A stretch of DNA of 64,000 nucleotides from Chitinophaga vietnamensis (GTDB lineage: Bacteria; Bacteroidota; Bacteroidia; Chitinophagales; Chitinophagaceae), in NCBI RefSeq assembly GCF_902167635.1, contig NZ_CABHMS010000001.1:620001-684000 (forward strand). The letters run 5' to 3'. The notes beneath the pieces are model-generated. The model did not search any database, was not told the origin of the DNA, and was given only the letters and a program-made list of their open reading frames with translations. A program made the position numbers and the translations under genes. Positions 16,710 through 27,000 of this stretch are shown in pieces. Each line of letters begins with the position of its first letter. Positions within the stretch are counted from its first letter, which is position 1.

Positions 16710-19355
16710 TCAGGTGAGTAAAAGGTGAAAAGATTGACCTGCTGTTATCTGCACAGGCCTGTCCAGTTGTATGATCAACTCGCCGTTCTCTTTCCGGGAA
16801 GTGGCGGCGATATTTTTATTGTCGACGCTTACGCTCGCCCTGCGGGCATTTCCCACCGGGAAGCGGAATGTTTGCAAACGCAAGGTGCCGTACTTCAACG
16901 CGAGCGCGTGCTGTTGCCGCTGCCCCGATACCTGCTGTGAGTAAGTGCCCCAGCCTTCTGCCGTAACAAAGGGTGCGCGGAAATCATTTTTATGAAAGGC
17001 CGGTGCAAATCCGATCTCTCCTTTAGGGCCATGGTAGCGGAACCCGCAGGCGGTCACAAATGTGCCATAGCTGGCCATGGCGCGGGCATAGTGATCGCTG
17101 CATTCTATTTCATTGAATGGGTTGCGCTTGGCGGCATGATAGCGGTCGTGCACCGCTTTGGTAAGCGTGAGGGCTTCTTCGGTCATGCCTTCGGCCATCA
17201 TATGCGAGGCTACCTGGTGCTCAAAGCCGGTCATGCATTCAAAGAAGTAGCCCAGCTGCCAGGCATCTTTCACTCCGAAAGGATATGCTTCATTTTTGGG
17301 GTTGGTGTTCATCACCATACCGGCTTCGCCTGGAAGCGCGTAGGGGCGCCAGCCCTGGTGCTTTGCTTCAAAAGGCCCCACGTCAGGCATGTAATTGTAT
17401 TTCCAGAGCGCCTGCAATGCCGATTTTGTTTTTGCTTTATCCAGCACGCGGTCCATACCTACCTGGAATGCCCAGCTCTGGCCATAAACCTGATCAATAT
17501 GACAGGTATTATAAGAGCCGATCACGGAGCGTCCTTTCACTTTATCCGGTTGATGAATGAAGTATTCGCCATTGAACAATTGCGATTCCATATTGCTGCG
17601 GCCCTTGTCCACATAGGATTTGCAGGTTGCGGCGAAATCGGTGTCGTTCATTTCTTCCGCCATCAGTTGCCCGGCTTTCACGGCCGCGATGCAGAGGCCT
17701 ACGATCCACGCGATCTCACCATCCCATACGGCATCGAGCGTATTTTCCATGGGAGTATCTTCCATGCCATCGCCGTTGCGGTCCTGTTGGATGATGAACT
17801 GTGTAGCCCTTTTGATGTTGGGCCAGTTATGTTGTAAGAAGGTATTGTCTTTGCTCATCTGGTGTTCGCGGTAGATGCGCAATACGGTGCCTGCTTGTCC
17901 GTCGATGGCGGGGCGCTTTTCTGCTTCGCCGCGGAACAGGATGCCGCCGTCGGCCATCTGCGCGATGCCGAGGTCCACCCGCTGGCGTGTGTCCCTTTCC
18001 AGTGCGGGGAAGATGCGGCCTACCGCCTGTGCATATTGCCATACATGCGTGCAGGTGCCTTCGCAGGAACCTACGCCTTCCCACGCATAGAAGCGGCCGG
18101 AGCGGAAGCGGTGCGCGGTGGTGGTGGCTAGTGTGGAGATATTGAGGAAAGTACGTTCCAGGAACCACCAGGGCAAGGTGGCGTCATACCAGGTGTCTTT
18201 CCACTGGCGGCTTTGCCCGGAGAGGCTTTCATAGTGCGTAGCTACATAATCGATCACTGCGGCAGCATCGGCAAAGCGGTTGGCATAATATCTTCCTTCT
18301 CCCTGTATTCCTTTAAAATGAAGATTCGGAAAGTACCAGCTGATCGCAAAATTATTTCGTATAGCCTTTCCCGGTAGTATCTCCTGTGAAAGCGATGTTG
18401 ATGCAGTCAGTGTAGCAGATATCTCTTTCGTAACCGTTTGTGCGTAATGGCGCAAAGCGAGGTTAGTTGCCTGGAAATCCGTGTCCATCGCCGCTTTGCT
18501 GTCAAGTGCGGCGATGCACATATTCCCGTGGTCGGGTTGTTGCAGCAATGCGGGATCATCGCCACTCTTGTTGCGTACGCTGCACATAACGCCACTCCAT
18601 TTACTGCTGCGCATAGCAGTGTTCACTCTTTCATGTATATCATTTTTAGCGGATGATATGGCTGTTTTATTTTCGAGCCATCCTATCAAAGTGGCTTGTA
18701 CCGGCACTTTGCCGGTGTTTTTAATTTCATAGGAGAGAATGGTGACGGGCAACCCGGAGTCATCTTCATTCAGGGGGATGAAGGGAGAGAAGGCTTCCAG
18801 TGTTACGGTTACCGGCAATGCCGGATCGATATAAGGGATGGTGGCTATCGGGTAGGTGGCTTCAAAGCTGATCTCCGGCCAGCTGGCTTCATCCAGGCGG
18901 CGCAGGATATGTTGCCGGCCGCAGGTGAGCGAGAGGGCAAAGCCCTGATCGAGCGGACGTATATCTTTCGAAGGCTGGATATAGCAGGCGCCATCGCGGG
19001 AGCGTACTTTCTTTCCTTCGTTAAGCACCGGGTTATTCCATGGCACTTCTTTCGGCTCAATGCCTTCCTGGTTTTTATTGAAGATATCCCAGAGCCAGAG
19101 GCGGCCATCGCCGCCGAGATACACGGTGCCGCAGAGGATACCGCCTACCGGCATACCGATATATTGCAATTCATTTTTACGCTTGAAATAAGTGGTGGCT
19201 TGCCCTCTTTCATACAGGGATGCTATCCAGGCTGCATCCGGTTGTTTATGGAGCAGTAACCGGCTTGCCTGGCCCAGCGCGGGCAGACGCAGTGTTACTG
19301 TGCCGGCCATAGTAAGACCGATATTCCTCAGAAATTGTCTTCTAGCGATCGTCAT
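16710..19355 (-). CDS. GH116-family glycoside hydrolase with Tat-type signal
   Basis: The product has 881 residues. The N-terminus RRQFLRNIGLTMAGTVTLRL fits a twin-arginine signal. The GBA2-like N-terminal domain (about 40-380) starts with IGMPVGGILCGTVYLGGDGR. The (alpha/alpha)6 catalytic domain follows, with EGVGSCEGTCTHVWQYAQ at 426-443 and CHIDQVYGQSW at 618-628. By comparison with characterised GH116 enzymes, the nucleophile Glu should lie in the first stretch and the acid/base Asp (probably Asp621) in the second. Members are beta-glucosidases, beta-xylosidases or glucosylceramidases. It shares an operon with the RbsD-like lipoprotein. Confidence 0.85.
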   Translation of the reverse strand: MTIARRQFLRNIGLTMAGTVTLRLPALGQASRLLLHKQPDAAWIASLYERGQATTYFKRKNELQYIGMPVGGILCGTVYLGGDGRLWLWDIFNKNQEGIEPKEVPWNNPVLNEGKKVRSRDGACYIQPSKDIRPLDQGFALSLTCGRQHILRRLDEASWPEISFEATYPIATIPYIDPALPVTVTLEAFSPFIPLNEDDSGLPVTILSYEIKNTGKVPVQATLIGWLENKTAISSAKNDIHERVNTAMRSSKWSGVMCSVRNKSGDDPALLQQPDHGNMCIAALDSKAAMDTDFQATNLALRHYAQTVTKEISATLTASTSLSQEILPGKAIRNNFAISWYFPNLHFKGIQGEGRYYANRFADAAAVIDYVATHYESLSGQSRQWKDTWYDATLPWWFLERTFLNISTLATTTAHRFRSGRFYAWEGVGSCEGTCTHVWQYAQAVGRIFPALERDTRQRVDLGIAQMADGGILFRGEAEKRPAIDGQAGTVLRIYREHQMSKDNTFLQHNWPNIKRATQFIIQQDRNGDGMEDTPMENTLDAVWDGEIAWIVGLCIAAVKAGQLMAEEMNDTDFAATCKSYVDKGRSNMESQLFNGEYFIHQPDKVKGRSVIGSYNTCHIDQVYGQSWAFQVGMDRVLDKAKTKSALQALWKYNYMPDVGPFEAKHQGWRPYALPGEAGMVMNTNPKNEAYPFGVKDAWQLGYFFECMTGFEHQVASHMMAEGMTEEALTLTKAVHDRYHAAKRNPFNEIECSDHYARAMASYGTFVTACGFRYHGPKGEIGFAPAFHKNDFRAPFVTAEGWGTYSQQVSGQRQQHALALKYGTLRLQTFRFPVGNARRASVSVDNKNIAATSRKENGELIIQLDRPVQITAGQSFHLLLT

Positions 19356-19494
19356 TTGTTTATTGGATGATACTTGTGGGAAAGCGCGGAATAAAATAAA
19401 TCATTGTTCACTGCCATGGAATCTAAAACAATATAAAAAAGATTTATAAGCCTTGTGTGGGGATGTTAAATGAGGCTCATAAAAAGAGAAGAAA

Positions 19495-19541
19495 TCATTA
19501 AAAAACGAAAGGCTGTTTCTGATCAGAAACAGCCTTTCGTT
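19495..19541 (-). terminator. intrinsic terminator of the small T9SS protein gene
   Basis: Bases 19504-19541 form a perfect 38-bp palindrome around TGATCA. On the minus strand it is followed by six Ts. It lies 15 bp after the stop codon of the 19557-19916 gene. Confidence 0.9.
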
Positions 19542-19556
19542 CATTATCTTTTATAC

Positions 19557-19916
19557 TTACTTGACCACATTGAATTTGCCGGATTCTATCAGGTTACCGC
19601 GCTGGTCCCTGAGTTGGTAGATATACAGCCCGCTGTAGTAGTTATCCAGGTTCAGCGGCGTTCTGTTGCTGATACCTTTTAACTGTTCCATTTTTTTACC
19701 TAAAAAATTATACACAATAAGATCGTAGGTGCGGTCGTTAGTATGTTGTTGCGGTTGAATTTCGAAGTAGATAGTAGTTGTTGCCGGGTTGGGATATAAT
19801 TTCACGACCTTACTTCCCCCGTCCTGATTAGGTAGGTTCCTATCGCTTTGAGCCTTTCCGACAAGGGTAATGAGGCTAAAAACTATTGTAAGAATGAGGG
19901 TAGAGGTCTTCCACAT
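19557..19916 (-). CDS. 119-residue secreted protein made almost only of a T9SS type A sorting domain
   Basis: A signal peptide (residues 1-22, ending VGKAQ) is followed by about 13 polar residues and then a complete type A C-terminal domain. This shows KLYPNPATTTIYFEI, YDLIVYNFLGKKM and the ending GLYIYQLRDQRGNLIESGKF. In normal cargo this domain follows a large functional region. Here there is no room for one. The gene sits downstream of the PorP/SprF and PKD genes on the same strand and ends in a strong terminator. It could be a sorting-machine competitor, a small surface protein or a relic of a larger one. Confidence 0.82.
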   Translation of the reverse strand: MWKTSTLILTIVFSLITLVGKAQSDRNLPNQDGGSKVVKLYPNPATTTIYFEIQPQQHTNDRTYDLIVYNFLGKKMEQLKGISNRTPLNLDNYYSGLYIYQLRDQRGNLIESGKFNVVK

Positions 19917-20085
19917 AGTATTATAAAGATAGAATTTTTTTCAAATATTTCCTAATTTTTGTTTGTCAGATACACAATATCGTCTCCCCAGTAAATTTAA
20001 CAAACGACAAGCCATTTTGTTAGACCTGCCGTCTTTTTTATGTAAATTTTAACGCTTTTGATAAGTTGTTGATAATCAACGTTTA

Positions 20086-21117
20086 TTAAAAACGTGGACA
20101 GTTCACACTCTCCAGCGTGCTGTTCCTGCTATTCAGGAAACCTTTGAATACGAGTGATATCTCGAAGCCCCCAAAGGTTTGACTGGCCGTGCGCAACTTG
20201 GAAATATTGGTATCATAGCTCATCGACACTTCGTATTTGTCCATATCCAGTTTGATGGTAGGGATGATGGCATCGTTCCAGCGGAGGAAAAGGCCGCCAT
20301 ACACACCCCTGGTGGATTCCAGGCCTTCGTTGAGCAGGCCGTAGCCGATCATGGCGCCGCCAATATATTCGGAATAAGTGCCCTGGTGCAACTGATTGTA
20401 TTCTGCAATTACTTTTACACGTTCCGCGGCAGGAAAGGTAATGCCTGCGTTGAATGTAAGTTTGGGCTCTAGCTGTATGCTGTTGTCTTTGTAGAAAGAC
20501 ACTTTGGCGCGGTTGAAATGATAATATCCCACCCCGATATAGTAGTTGATATCTTCCCGGATCACACTGTTGTAACTCAGGCCCACACCGGCATCCAGGT
20601 AGCTGTAGCCTTTCAGCGCCAGGCGGCCTTCTTCGCCGGTGGCCGCCGCCGGATCGAAACGGCCATTGGTGTATTGGTTGTTGAACGTCATGTTGGTGGG
20701 ATCGAACTGGCGCTGTACAAAGCCGCCCATAAAGCCCAATGAGAGGAAACTACTCTTATCCTCACTCAGCGACTTATGATAGTTGATGGCCGGAAACACT
20801 TGTGTAGACTGCAATTTAGAGGTGCCGGCACGATCGTATGTGAATTGCATACCCGCTGTTACATAATCGTTGCTCCTGCCTACAGGAAATTTAAGTTCAC
20901 CGCTGAGGGTACCGGTTTGGTAAGGGATAGTAACACTGTTCCACTGGTTGCGGTATACGGCCTGTATACGCACGTCACCGTTGAAAATGCCTATCAGCGC
21001 GGGGTTACGTAGGATAGGCGTTTCATAGAACTGGGAAAGGTGTATATCCTGCGCAAACAGTTCAGGTGCGCTTGCGAGGCAGACGAGCAACATCAGGATG
21101 CGGTAGATCGTTTTCAT
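20086..21117 (-). CDS. PorP/SprF family type IX secretion-associated outer membrane protein
   Basis: The product has 343 residues with a signal peptide (ending LFAQ) and the signature DIHLSQFYETPILRNPALIG. It is a paralog of the protein at 1009-2031. It lies 18 bp downstream of the 947-residue PKD/type B gene and probably serves the two large PKD proteins encoded before it. Family members are predicted barrels needed for secretion and attachment of type B cargo. The C-terminal part GGFEISLVFKGFLNSRNSTLESVNCPRF-like tail ends in NCPRF, a common ending in this family. Confidence 0.92.
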   Translation of the reverse strand: MKTIYRILMLLVCLASAPELFAQDIHLSQFYETPILRNPALIGIFNGDVRIQAVYRNQWNSVTIPYQTGTLSGELKFPVGRSNDYVTAGMQFTYDRAGTSKLQSTQVFPAINYHKSLSEDKSSFLSLGFMGGFVQRQFDPTNMTFNNQYTNGRFDPAAATGEEGRLALKGYSYLDAGVGLSYNSVIREDINYYIGVGYYHFNRAKVSFYKDNSIQLEPKLTFNAGITFPAAERVKVIAEYNQLHQGTYSEYIGGAMIGYGLLNEGLESTRGVYGGLFLRWNDAIIPTIKLDMDKYEVSMSYDTNISKLRTASQTFGGFEISLVFKGFLNSRNSTLESVNCPRF

Positions 21118-21135
21118 GTTGGCCAGGTTAAAAGA

Positions 21136-23979
21136 TTATCTGAGTAATGTTACGTTGCCTTTCAGCTGGAAAAATTCGTTCGTGTCGCAATATGCTTCTA
21201 TGAAGTAGATGTACACATCTGATGGTTGCGGCTTTCCGTTGAAATTGCCGTTCCAGCCAGCGCTTACATCGTCTATATTGATCTGTTCCCGGTGATATAC
21301 TTCCTGTCCCCAACGGTTAAAGATGCGGAAGGACTTAATGAACCTGATCCCTTTCCCTCGAGGATAAAAAATGTCATTCTGCCCGTCGCCATTAGGGCTG
21401 AAGGTATTCGGAATGAACACTACATCGGTGTTGCAGATGAGATCTACATTCACGACGCCACTTTTCGTACACCCGTAAGCGTTAGTTCCGGTAACGCTAT
21501 AGGTGATCGGCTTGCGCACGGCGGCCGTTACGAGCGGGCAGGTGGGGCAGTCGAGATAATCGGTGGGCGACCATTGCCACTTCACAATATCGGTGCTGCC
21601 GGTGGCCGCGAGTTTCACGATGGTGCCTACGGTAACTGTTTGATCTTTGCCGGGGTCTACGCTGGGCACCGGTTTCACAGAAATGTTGACAGACAGCGGC
21701 CCGGCGGCGGGACACATCGGATCATTGGTACCGGTTACCTGGTAAGTGATATCTTTTGACGGTGTGGTGATCGGTTCTGCAATGGTATTGTTAGTAAGGC
21801 CATCTACCGGTGTCCAGTTGTAGAAAGCGGCGCCGGCGGCACGCAATTTCACTGAGCTGCCATAGCACACCATGGTGTCTTTGCTCACAGTGAGGTTGGC
21901 TTTCGGCACTACGCTGATGTCCGCGGAGTCCAACATCGTACATCCGTTGGCGTTAGAGGCCTGCGCGATATAACGCGCATTGGCCACCGGCGATACGGTA
22001 GGGGTGTTACAAAATACGCAGCTGATATTGTTGTTGGAAAGCCATTGCACCGTGCCATCGGAAAGCGCATTCAGCGTGGTGCTGGCGCCTTCGCATATCT
22101 TCGACTGCGTGCTGCTGACGCGTATGAAAGGCGTGGGATTGACGTTAATAGCTTTGGTGATAGAGTCCATGCAATTGCGTGCATCGGTGATCACCAGTTT
22201 CACGTTATAACCGCCGGAAGCCGTGTATTTAGTGGGTGGCGGTGTTTGCGAAGCAGACGAAAGGCCGTTGCCAAGATCCCAGCTGTAATTGGTGATAGGT
22301 GTATTCGGTGAAGTAACAGAAGTATTCACAAAGTTGACCGGCTGGCCTGCGCAGTTGTTACCACTGGTGTTGAAATCGGCCTGTGGCGCCATGATGGAGA
22401 TATTGCCCGGCTTATCCACCACATCATCACAGTAGGCTGGATCGTTATAATGGATCACCAGCTGATCGTGAAAGGTGCCGGTGCTTTGCCATGTTTTCGT
22501 ATAGCTTTGTAAGGTAGTATTGTAGGAGGTGCCATCACCGAGGTTCCAGGTGTAGCTGGCCACGAGGGTGAGCGGCACATTGAGCACTTCATAGGTTACC
22601 TTGCTGCCGCGGCAGACGGTACTTACGCCGGTGGTGAAGTCGGCCTTGAAATATTGCAAGGTCTGAAAGCTGCTGTGGTTGCAGGGGCCGCCGTTTTCTC
22701 TCACTGTAAGCCTCACGGTGTATTTGCCGGGCGTAGTGTAATTATGTACGGCATCTTTAGTGAATACCAGCGGGGAGTTATCGCCAAAGTCCCATTCGTA
22801 GGTACTTTGAGCGGTGGTGTTGGTGGAATTATTGGTGAAGATGAACTGGCTTTTATCCGTACAGGAACGCACAAACGAAAACTTCGATACTGGCCCGGAA
22901 ATGGTCACCATGGCTGGCGGAGCGCTAGTATAGCAGCCATTGCTGCCAGCTTTCATCTTTACGGTAAGCGTGCCGTTGGCGTTGAAAGCATGTTTAATAT
23001 CGTTGCTGGAAGTATCGAGTTGAGCGCCGTCGCCAAAGTCCCAACTGTAGGTATCTACATAGTTGGCATTGGCCAGCAGCCTTACCGGGTCGCCGGTGCA
23101 GGTGCTGGTAGGCGATACGCTGAAACTTACGTTGGACGGCGGGTTGCCGGTATGTACCAGTTTGTCGAACGTTTTGGTAACGGTACATTGTTGCTGGGTG
23201 GTAACGGTAAGGCCTACACTATAAGTGCCGGTTTGCGCGTAGTTATGGGTAACGGAACCGGTGTTAGTGACCTGTGAATTTCCATCTCCAAAATCCCATT
23301 TATAAGACAATACCGGGTCGTTCACCGTGTTGGTGGAAGAAGCGGAAAACGAAGCAGTATAAGGCACGCAGCCGGATACCGGCCCGCTCATCGTAATATC
23401 CGGAAGGGATACGTTGATATAATTATTTTTAGATAAGGAAGAAGCGCAACCATTGATATTGGCGGCAGTGAGCGTAACGCTGAATTTACCGGCACTTGCA
23501 TAGGAATGCGAGATCGTGGTTTGATCAGTGGTAACGGGTGCGCTGCCATCTCCAAAATCCCAGGTATGCGATACGGCGCCAGGCGTAAGATCCGTGAAGT
23601 TGGCGGTATATGGTTTGCAGCTTTGCGTTACATTGGCGTTGAAATCCACTACAGGCGTGCTGCCGGCTACAAAGTCGCGCCAATAGGTGCTGGCGCCGCT
23701 GCTATATTGCACGGTAAGCGTCACCTTCTTCGGTCCGCCGCTGCTGTAGGTGATCTGCGGGGATACGTCGTGAGAGGTGCGGCCATCGCCGAAATCCCAA
23801 CTATAGCTGATAGCGCCGCTGGTAGAGGTATTCTGAAATGTGATCGTTACGGGAGCACAGAGATTGGCAGGAGATGCAGTATAGTTAAAACCTGCCTGCT
23901 GCGACAAAGCCGCTTCAGCTGGTATAAGGGCTAACAGGAGCAGCAATGCCCGTAAACACTTTGCCTGTAGATATTTCAT
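21136..23979 (-). CDS. 947-residue PKD-repeat surface protein with T9SS type B sorting domain
   Basis: A signal peptide starts at MKYLQAKCLRALLLLLALIP; the in-frame ATG at 24018 would only add 13 residues before it, so 23979 is preferred. About seven PKD-like repeats follow (cores YSWDFGDGRT, HTWDFGDGSA, YKWDFGDGNS and others). Two Ig-like segments with CEGASTTLNALSDG and VCYGSSVKLRAAG come next. The C-terminal domain has IPNTFSPNGDGQNDIFYPRG, RIFNRWGQEVY and VTLLR. The role is probably adhesion or gliding. It shares its C-terminal plan with the next gene upstream, and its PorP/SprF partner follows 18 bp later. Confidence 0.9.
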   Translation of the reverse strand: MKYLQAKCLRALLLLLALIPAEAALSQQAGFNYTASPANLCAPVTITFQNTSTSGAISYSWDFGDGRTSHDVSPQITYSSGGPKKVTLTVQYSSGASTYWRDFVAGSTPVVDFNANVTQSCKPYTANFTDLTPGAVSHTWDFGDGSAPVTTDQTTISHSYASAGKFSVTLTAANINGCASSLSKNNYINVSLPDITMSGPVSGCVPYTASFSASSTNTVNDPVLSYKWDFGDGNSQVTNTGSVTHNYAQTGTYSVGLTVTTQQQCTVTKTFDKLVHTGNPPSNVSFSVSPTSTCTGDPVRLLANANYVDTYSWDFGDGAQLDTSSNDIKHAFNANGTLTVKMKAGSNGCYTSAPPAMVTISGPVSKFSFVRSCTDKSQFIFTNNSTNTTAQSTYEWDFGDNSPLVFTKDAVHNYTTPGKYTVRLTVRENGGPCNHSSFQTLQYFKADFTTGVSTVCRGSKVTYEVLNVPLTLVASYTWNLGDGTSYNTTLQSYTKTWQSTGTFHDQLVIHYNDPAYCDDVVDKPGNISIMAPQADFNTSGNNCAGQPVNFVNTSVTSPNTPITNYSWDLGNGLSSASQTPPPTKYTASGGYNVKLVITDARNCMDSITKAINVNPTPFIRVSSTQSKICEGASTTLNALSDGTVQWLSNNNISCVFCNTPTVSPVANARYIAQASNANGCTMLDSADISVVPKANLTVSKDTMVCYGSSVKLRAAGAAFYNWTPVDGLTNNTIAEPITTPSKDITYQVTGTNDPMCPAAGPLSVNISVKPVPSVDPGKDQTVTVGTIVKLAATGSTDIVKWQWSPTDYLDCPTCPLVTAAVRKPITYSVTGTNAYGCTKSGVVNVDLICNTDVVFIPNTFSPNGDGQNDIFYPRGKGIRFIKSFRIFNRWGQEVYHREQINIDDVSAGWNGNFNGKPQPSDVYIYFIEAYCDTNEFFQLKGNVTLLR

Positions 23980-24087
23980 AGGTTGGACAGGTTTTCCATT
24001 GACTGTTTGAAAGCACAAATTAACGAAATTTATATATATTTTATACAGCTATCCATTTTTCCAGCGGCTATTGGCGGCTGGAAAACT

Positions 24088-27000
24088 TTATCTCAGCAAA
24101 GTAATATTGCCTTTGAGAATGGATACTTCTCCTTTGTCGCACACCACTTCGGCATAGTACACAAATACATCGGGGTTGAGCGGATTGCCCTTGAACCGGC
24201 CATCCCAGCCGAAAGTGGGGTCATCGGTATTAAAGTTGGCCCGCTCAAACACCATCTGCCCCCAGCGGTTGAATATCCGGAACACCCGCACGGTTTGTAC
24301 GCCTTTGCCCCTGATGTAGAAAATATCATTCTGTCCGTCGCCATTGGGAGAGAAGGTATTAGGAATGAACAGCATGCTGGAGCTACATATCAGTTTGATG
24401 CTGATCTCATCAGAACTGGTGCATCCCCACTGGTTCACCACAGATACCAGGTAGGTGATATCGGATTTCGGTATAGCCGTTGGCGTTAGGCAGTCCGTGC
24501 AACTCAGGTCTGTGGCGGGCGTCCACTGAATGCGGACGATGTCGTTACTGCCTTGCGCATTGATGGGCACCACGGTGCCAGTGGGTACGGTAACACTTGG
24601 TCCTGCCTTGATAACAGGTGCAGGACGAACGAAAACGCGAGCGAGCGCAGTGTCAGCAAAACAGCCGTTATCATCCCAGCCTACTACCTGGTAGGTGATA
24701 TTGCCCGCAGGGCTGGCCACAGGGTTGGGAATATCGTCGCGATTGAGGCCGCGGGCGGGTATCCAGCGGTAGTGCATGGCGCCGCCGGCATTCATTTGTA
24801 TGCTTTGGCCGGCGCAGATCTCCTGGTCTTGCGCATAGATGTGGAAAGGCTGCACCACGCTGACTTTTACAGCCGCCATATTCGTACAGTTGTAAGCGTT
24901 AGTAGCCACTATTTTGTACATGGTGTCGATATCCGGTTTTACCACCGGCGTTTGACTGGCAGGATCGGAGATATTGTAGTTCGTCCAGCTAACTTTCACA
25001 TCGGGGGTGCTGTTGGCCATCAGCTGTAAACCCGCGCCACGGCAGATGTTGGCGGTAGCGGGCGATGGGGCCAATGCCGGTATCGGGTTTACAACGATGT
25101 TGGATGTGGCCGTGCTGGGGCAGGAACCATCGCCATTGGTAACCGTGAGCGTTACAGGAATGGCGCCCACCTGGTTCACATGGAGCACAGGCGGGTTTTG
25201 TACGCTATACTGCTGGCCGTTGCCCAGCGTCCAGGACCACTTTGTACCAGGAAGATTTTGTTTATCGCTGCCGCTGAGCTGCACGTCGCCAACGGCGCAG
25301 AGGGCCGGTATCGGGGCGATCACGGCCTGGGGCTGTGGCGGTATCACTACCGGCAATGTTTTTTGTGCCGGGCAATTATAGGCGCTGTTGATCTTCAGTG
25401 TTACCTGGTGGGTACCAGGTACGGTGTAATTGAAGCGGCCATCTGTAGTGCTGGCATTATTGGCCGGATCGCCAGGCATGCCAAAATCCCACGCACTCTT
25501 GAAATCCAGTGCCAGCGAATCTTTCGTTAATGTTTTGCTGTTATTTTTAAAGGTGATGATACCGCCGCCGCAGGCCTGTGTATTGTCTACCGTAAAATCA
25601 GCAACAGCCTGATCTACGATGATCTTGTCTGTACTCAATACAGGTACGGAACAGCCCTGGTCATCTGTAAGCGTTACACGCGGATAATAGATACCTGCTT
25701 TCGTATAGGTGTGACCGGGAGATGTGGGAACAGTGGTGGTAGCTACAATACCATCATCGAAATCCCAGCTGTAGCTGCTGGTTTTGACGGCATTGGCTGT
25801 TACCACTACATTCAGCGGCACGCAGCCGGTAGTAGGCGTAGTGTTGATAGTGCCGTCCGGCCCTTTGATGGTGAGCGATTGTCGCGCGGTATCGGCACAT
25901 CCGCCTTCAGCATATACGATGAGCGTAACGGTATATGTTTTGGCCCTGGTGTAGATGTGCACGTCCGGGTCATTTTTCGTGGAGGTGCCATTGTCGCCGA
26001 AATCCCAGGCAGCTTTGATATAGTCGGAAGACGTATTGGTGAACTGCACTTTCACTGGCGGACAAGGCTGCAAATTGGCAGGGATCGTGAAAACGGCCTT
26101 GGGATCGGGCACGCGGAGCACGCTGGGTTTGGTGATCTGGTCCGTACATCCGTTGGCGTTAGTAACGGTGAGCGTTACATTGTAAGTGCCCGGCGTGTTA
26201 TATACCTTCGAAGGCCTTGCGCCGGCGCCGGTGGTGCCATCGCCAAAGTCCCAGGCATAGCTGGTAATAGTGCCGGAGGATTGATCCACAAATGTGAATG
26301 GCTGGTGCAAACAGGCAATATTTACCGGTACCATAAAGTTGGCCTGCAACTTATCGAAATGAACCGTTTTTTGCACAGCTACCGGGCAGCTGAATTGATC
26401 CAGCGTAGTAAGCGTTACCGTATAGTCGTTCGGGTTAGTATAGGCGTGTTTTGTGTTCAAAGGCTGTGTGGTAGCGATTTCTGGCGTACTGCCATCGCCG
26501 AAGTTCCAGGTCCATTTCACAATCTGATTGCCTGCATTCACTGTTGATTTATCTGTAAACGTGAGGGTGTCTCCTTTACACAGTCTGCCCGAAAAATCAA
26601 AATCAGGCGTAGCGCCATTGACTGTAACAGCGATGGTGGGAGCGGTACGTGTACAACCGTTTTTATCAGTGATAGTAAGAGAGATATTGAAGATGCCTGT
26701 TTTGTTATATTGATGAGACATCCCTTTTGCGGGATCAAAACTATTGCCCTGCAGATCATCTGTTTGTCCATCTCCCCAGTTCCACAGGTATTCGTTGATA
26801 TTACCCGGGTTCAGCGGGTCCAGCGTCACATTGAGTTTATTGCCCAGGCAGATATTGGCCTGGTCGCCGTGTATCACCGGCTTTTCATCGATGATATTGA
26901 CAGATTGTTTTAAGGTAGATGTACAAAGGCTGTTATCAACAGTCAGGGTCACCTGGTAGATGCCGGTTTTAGCATATTGATGATCCGGGCTTTGCACATT

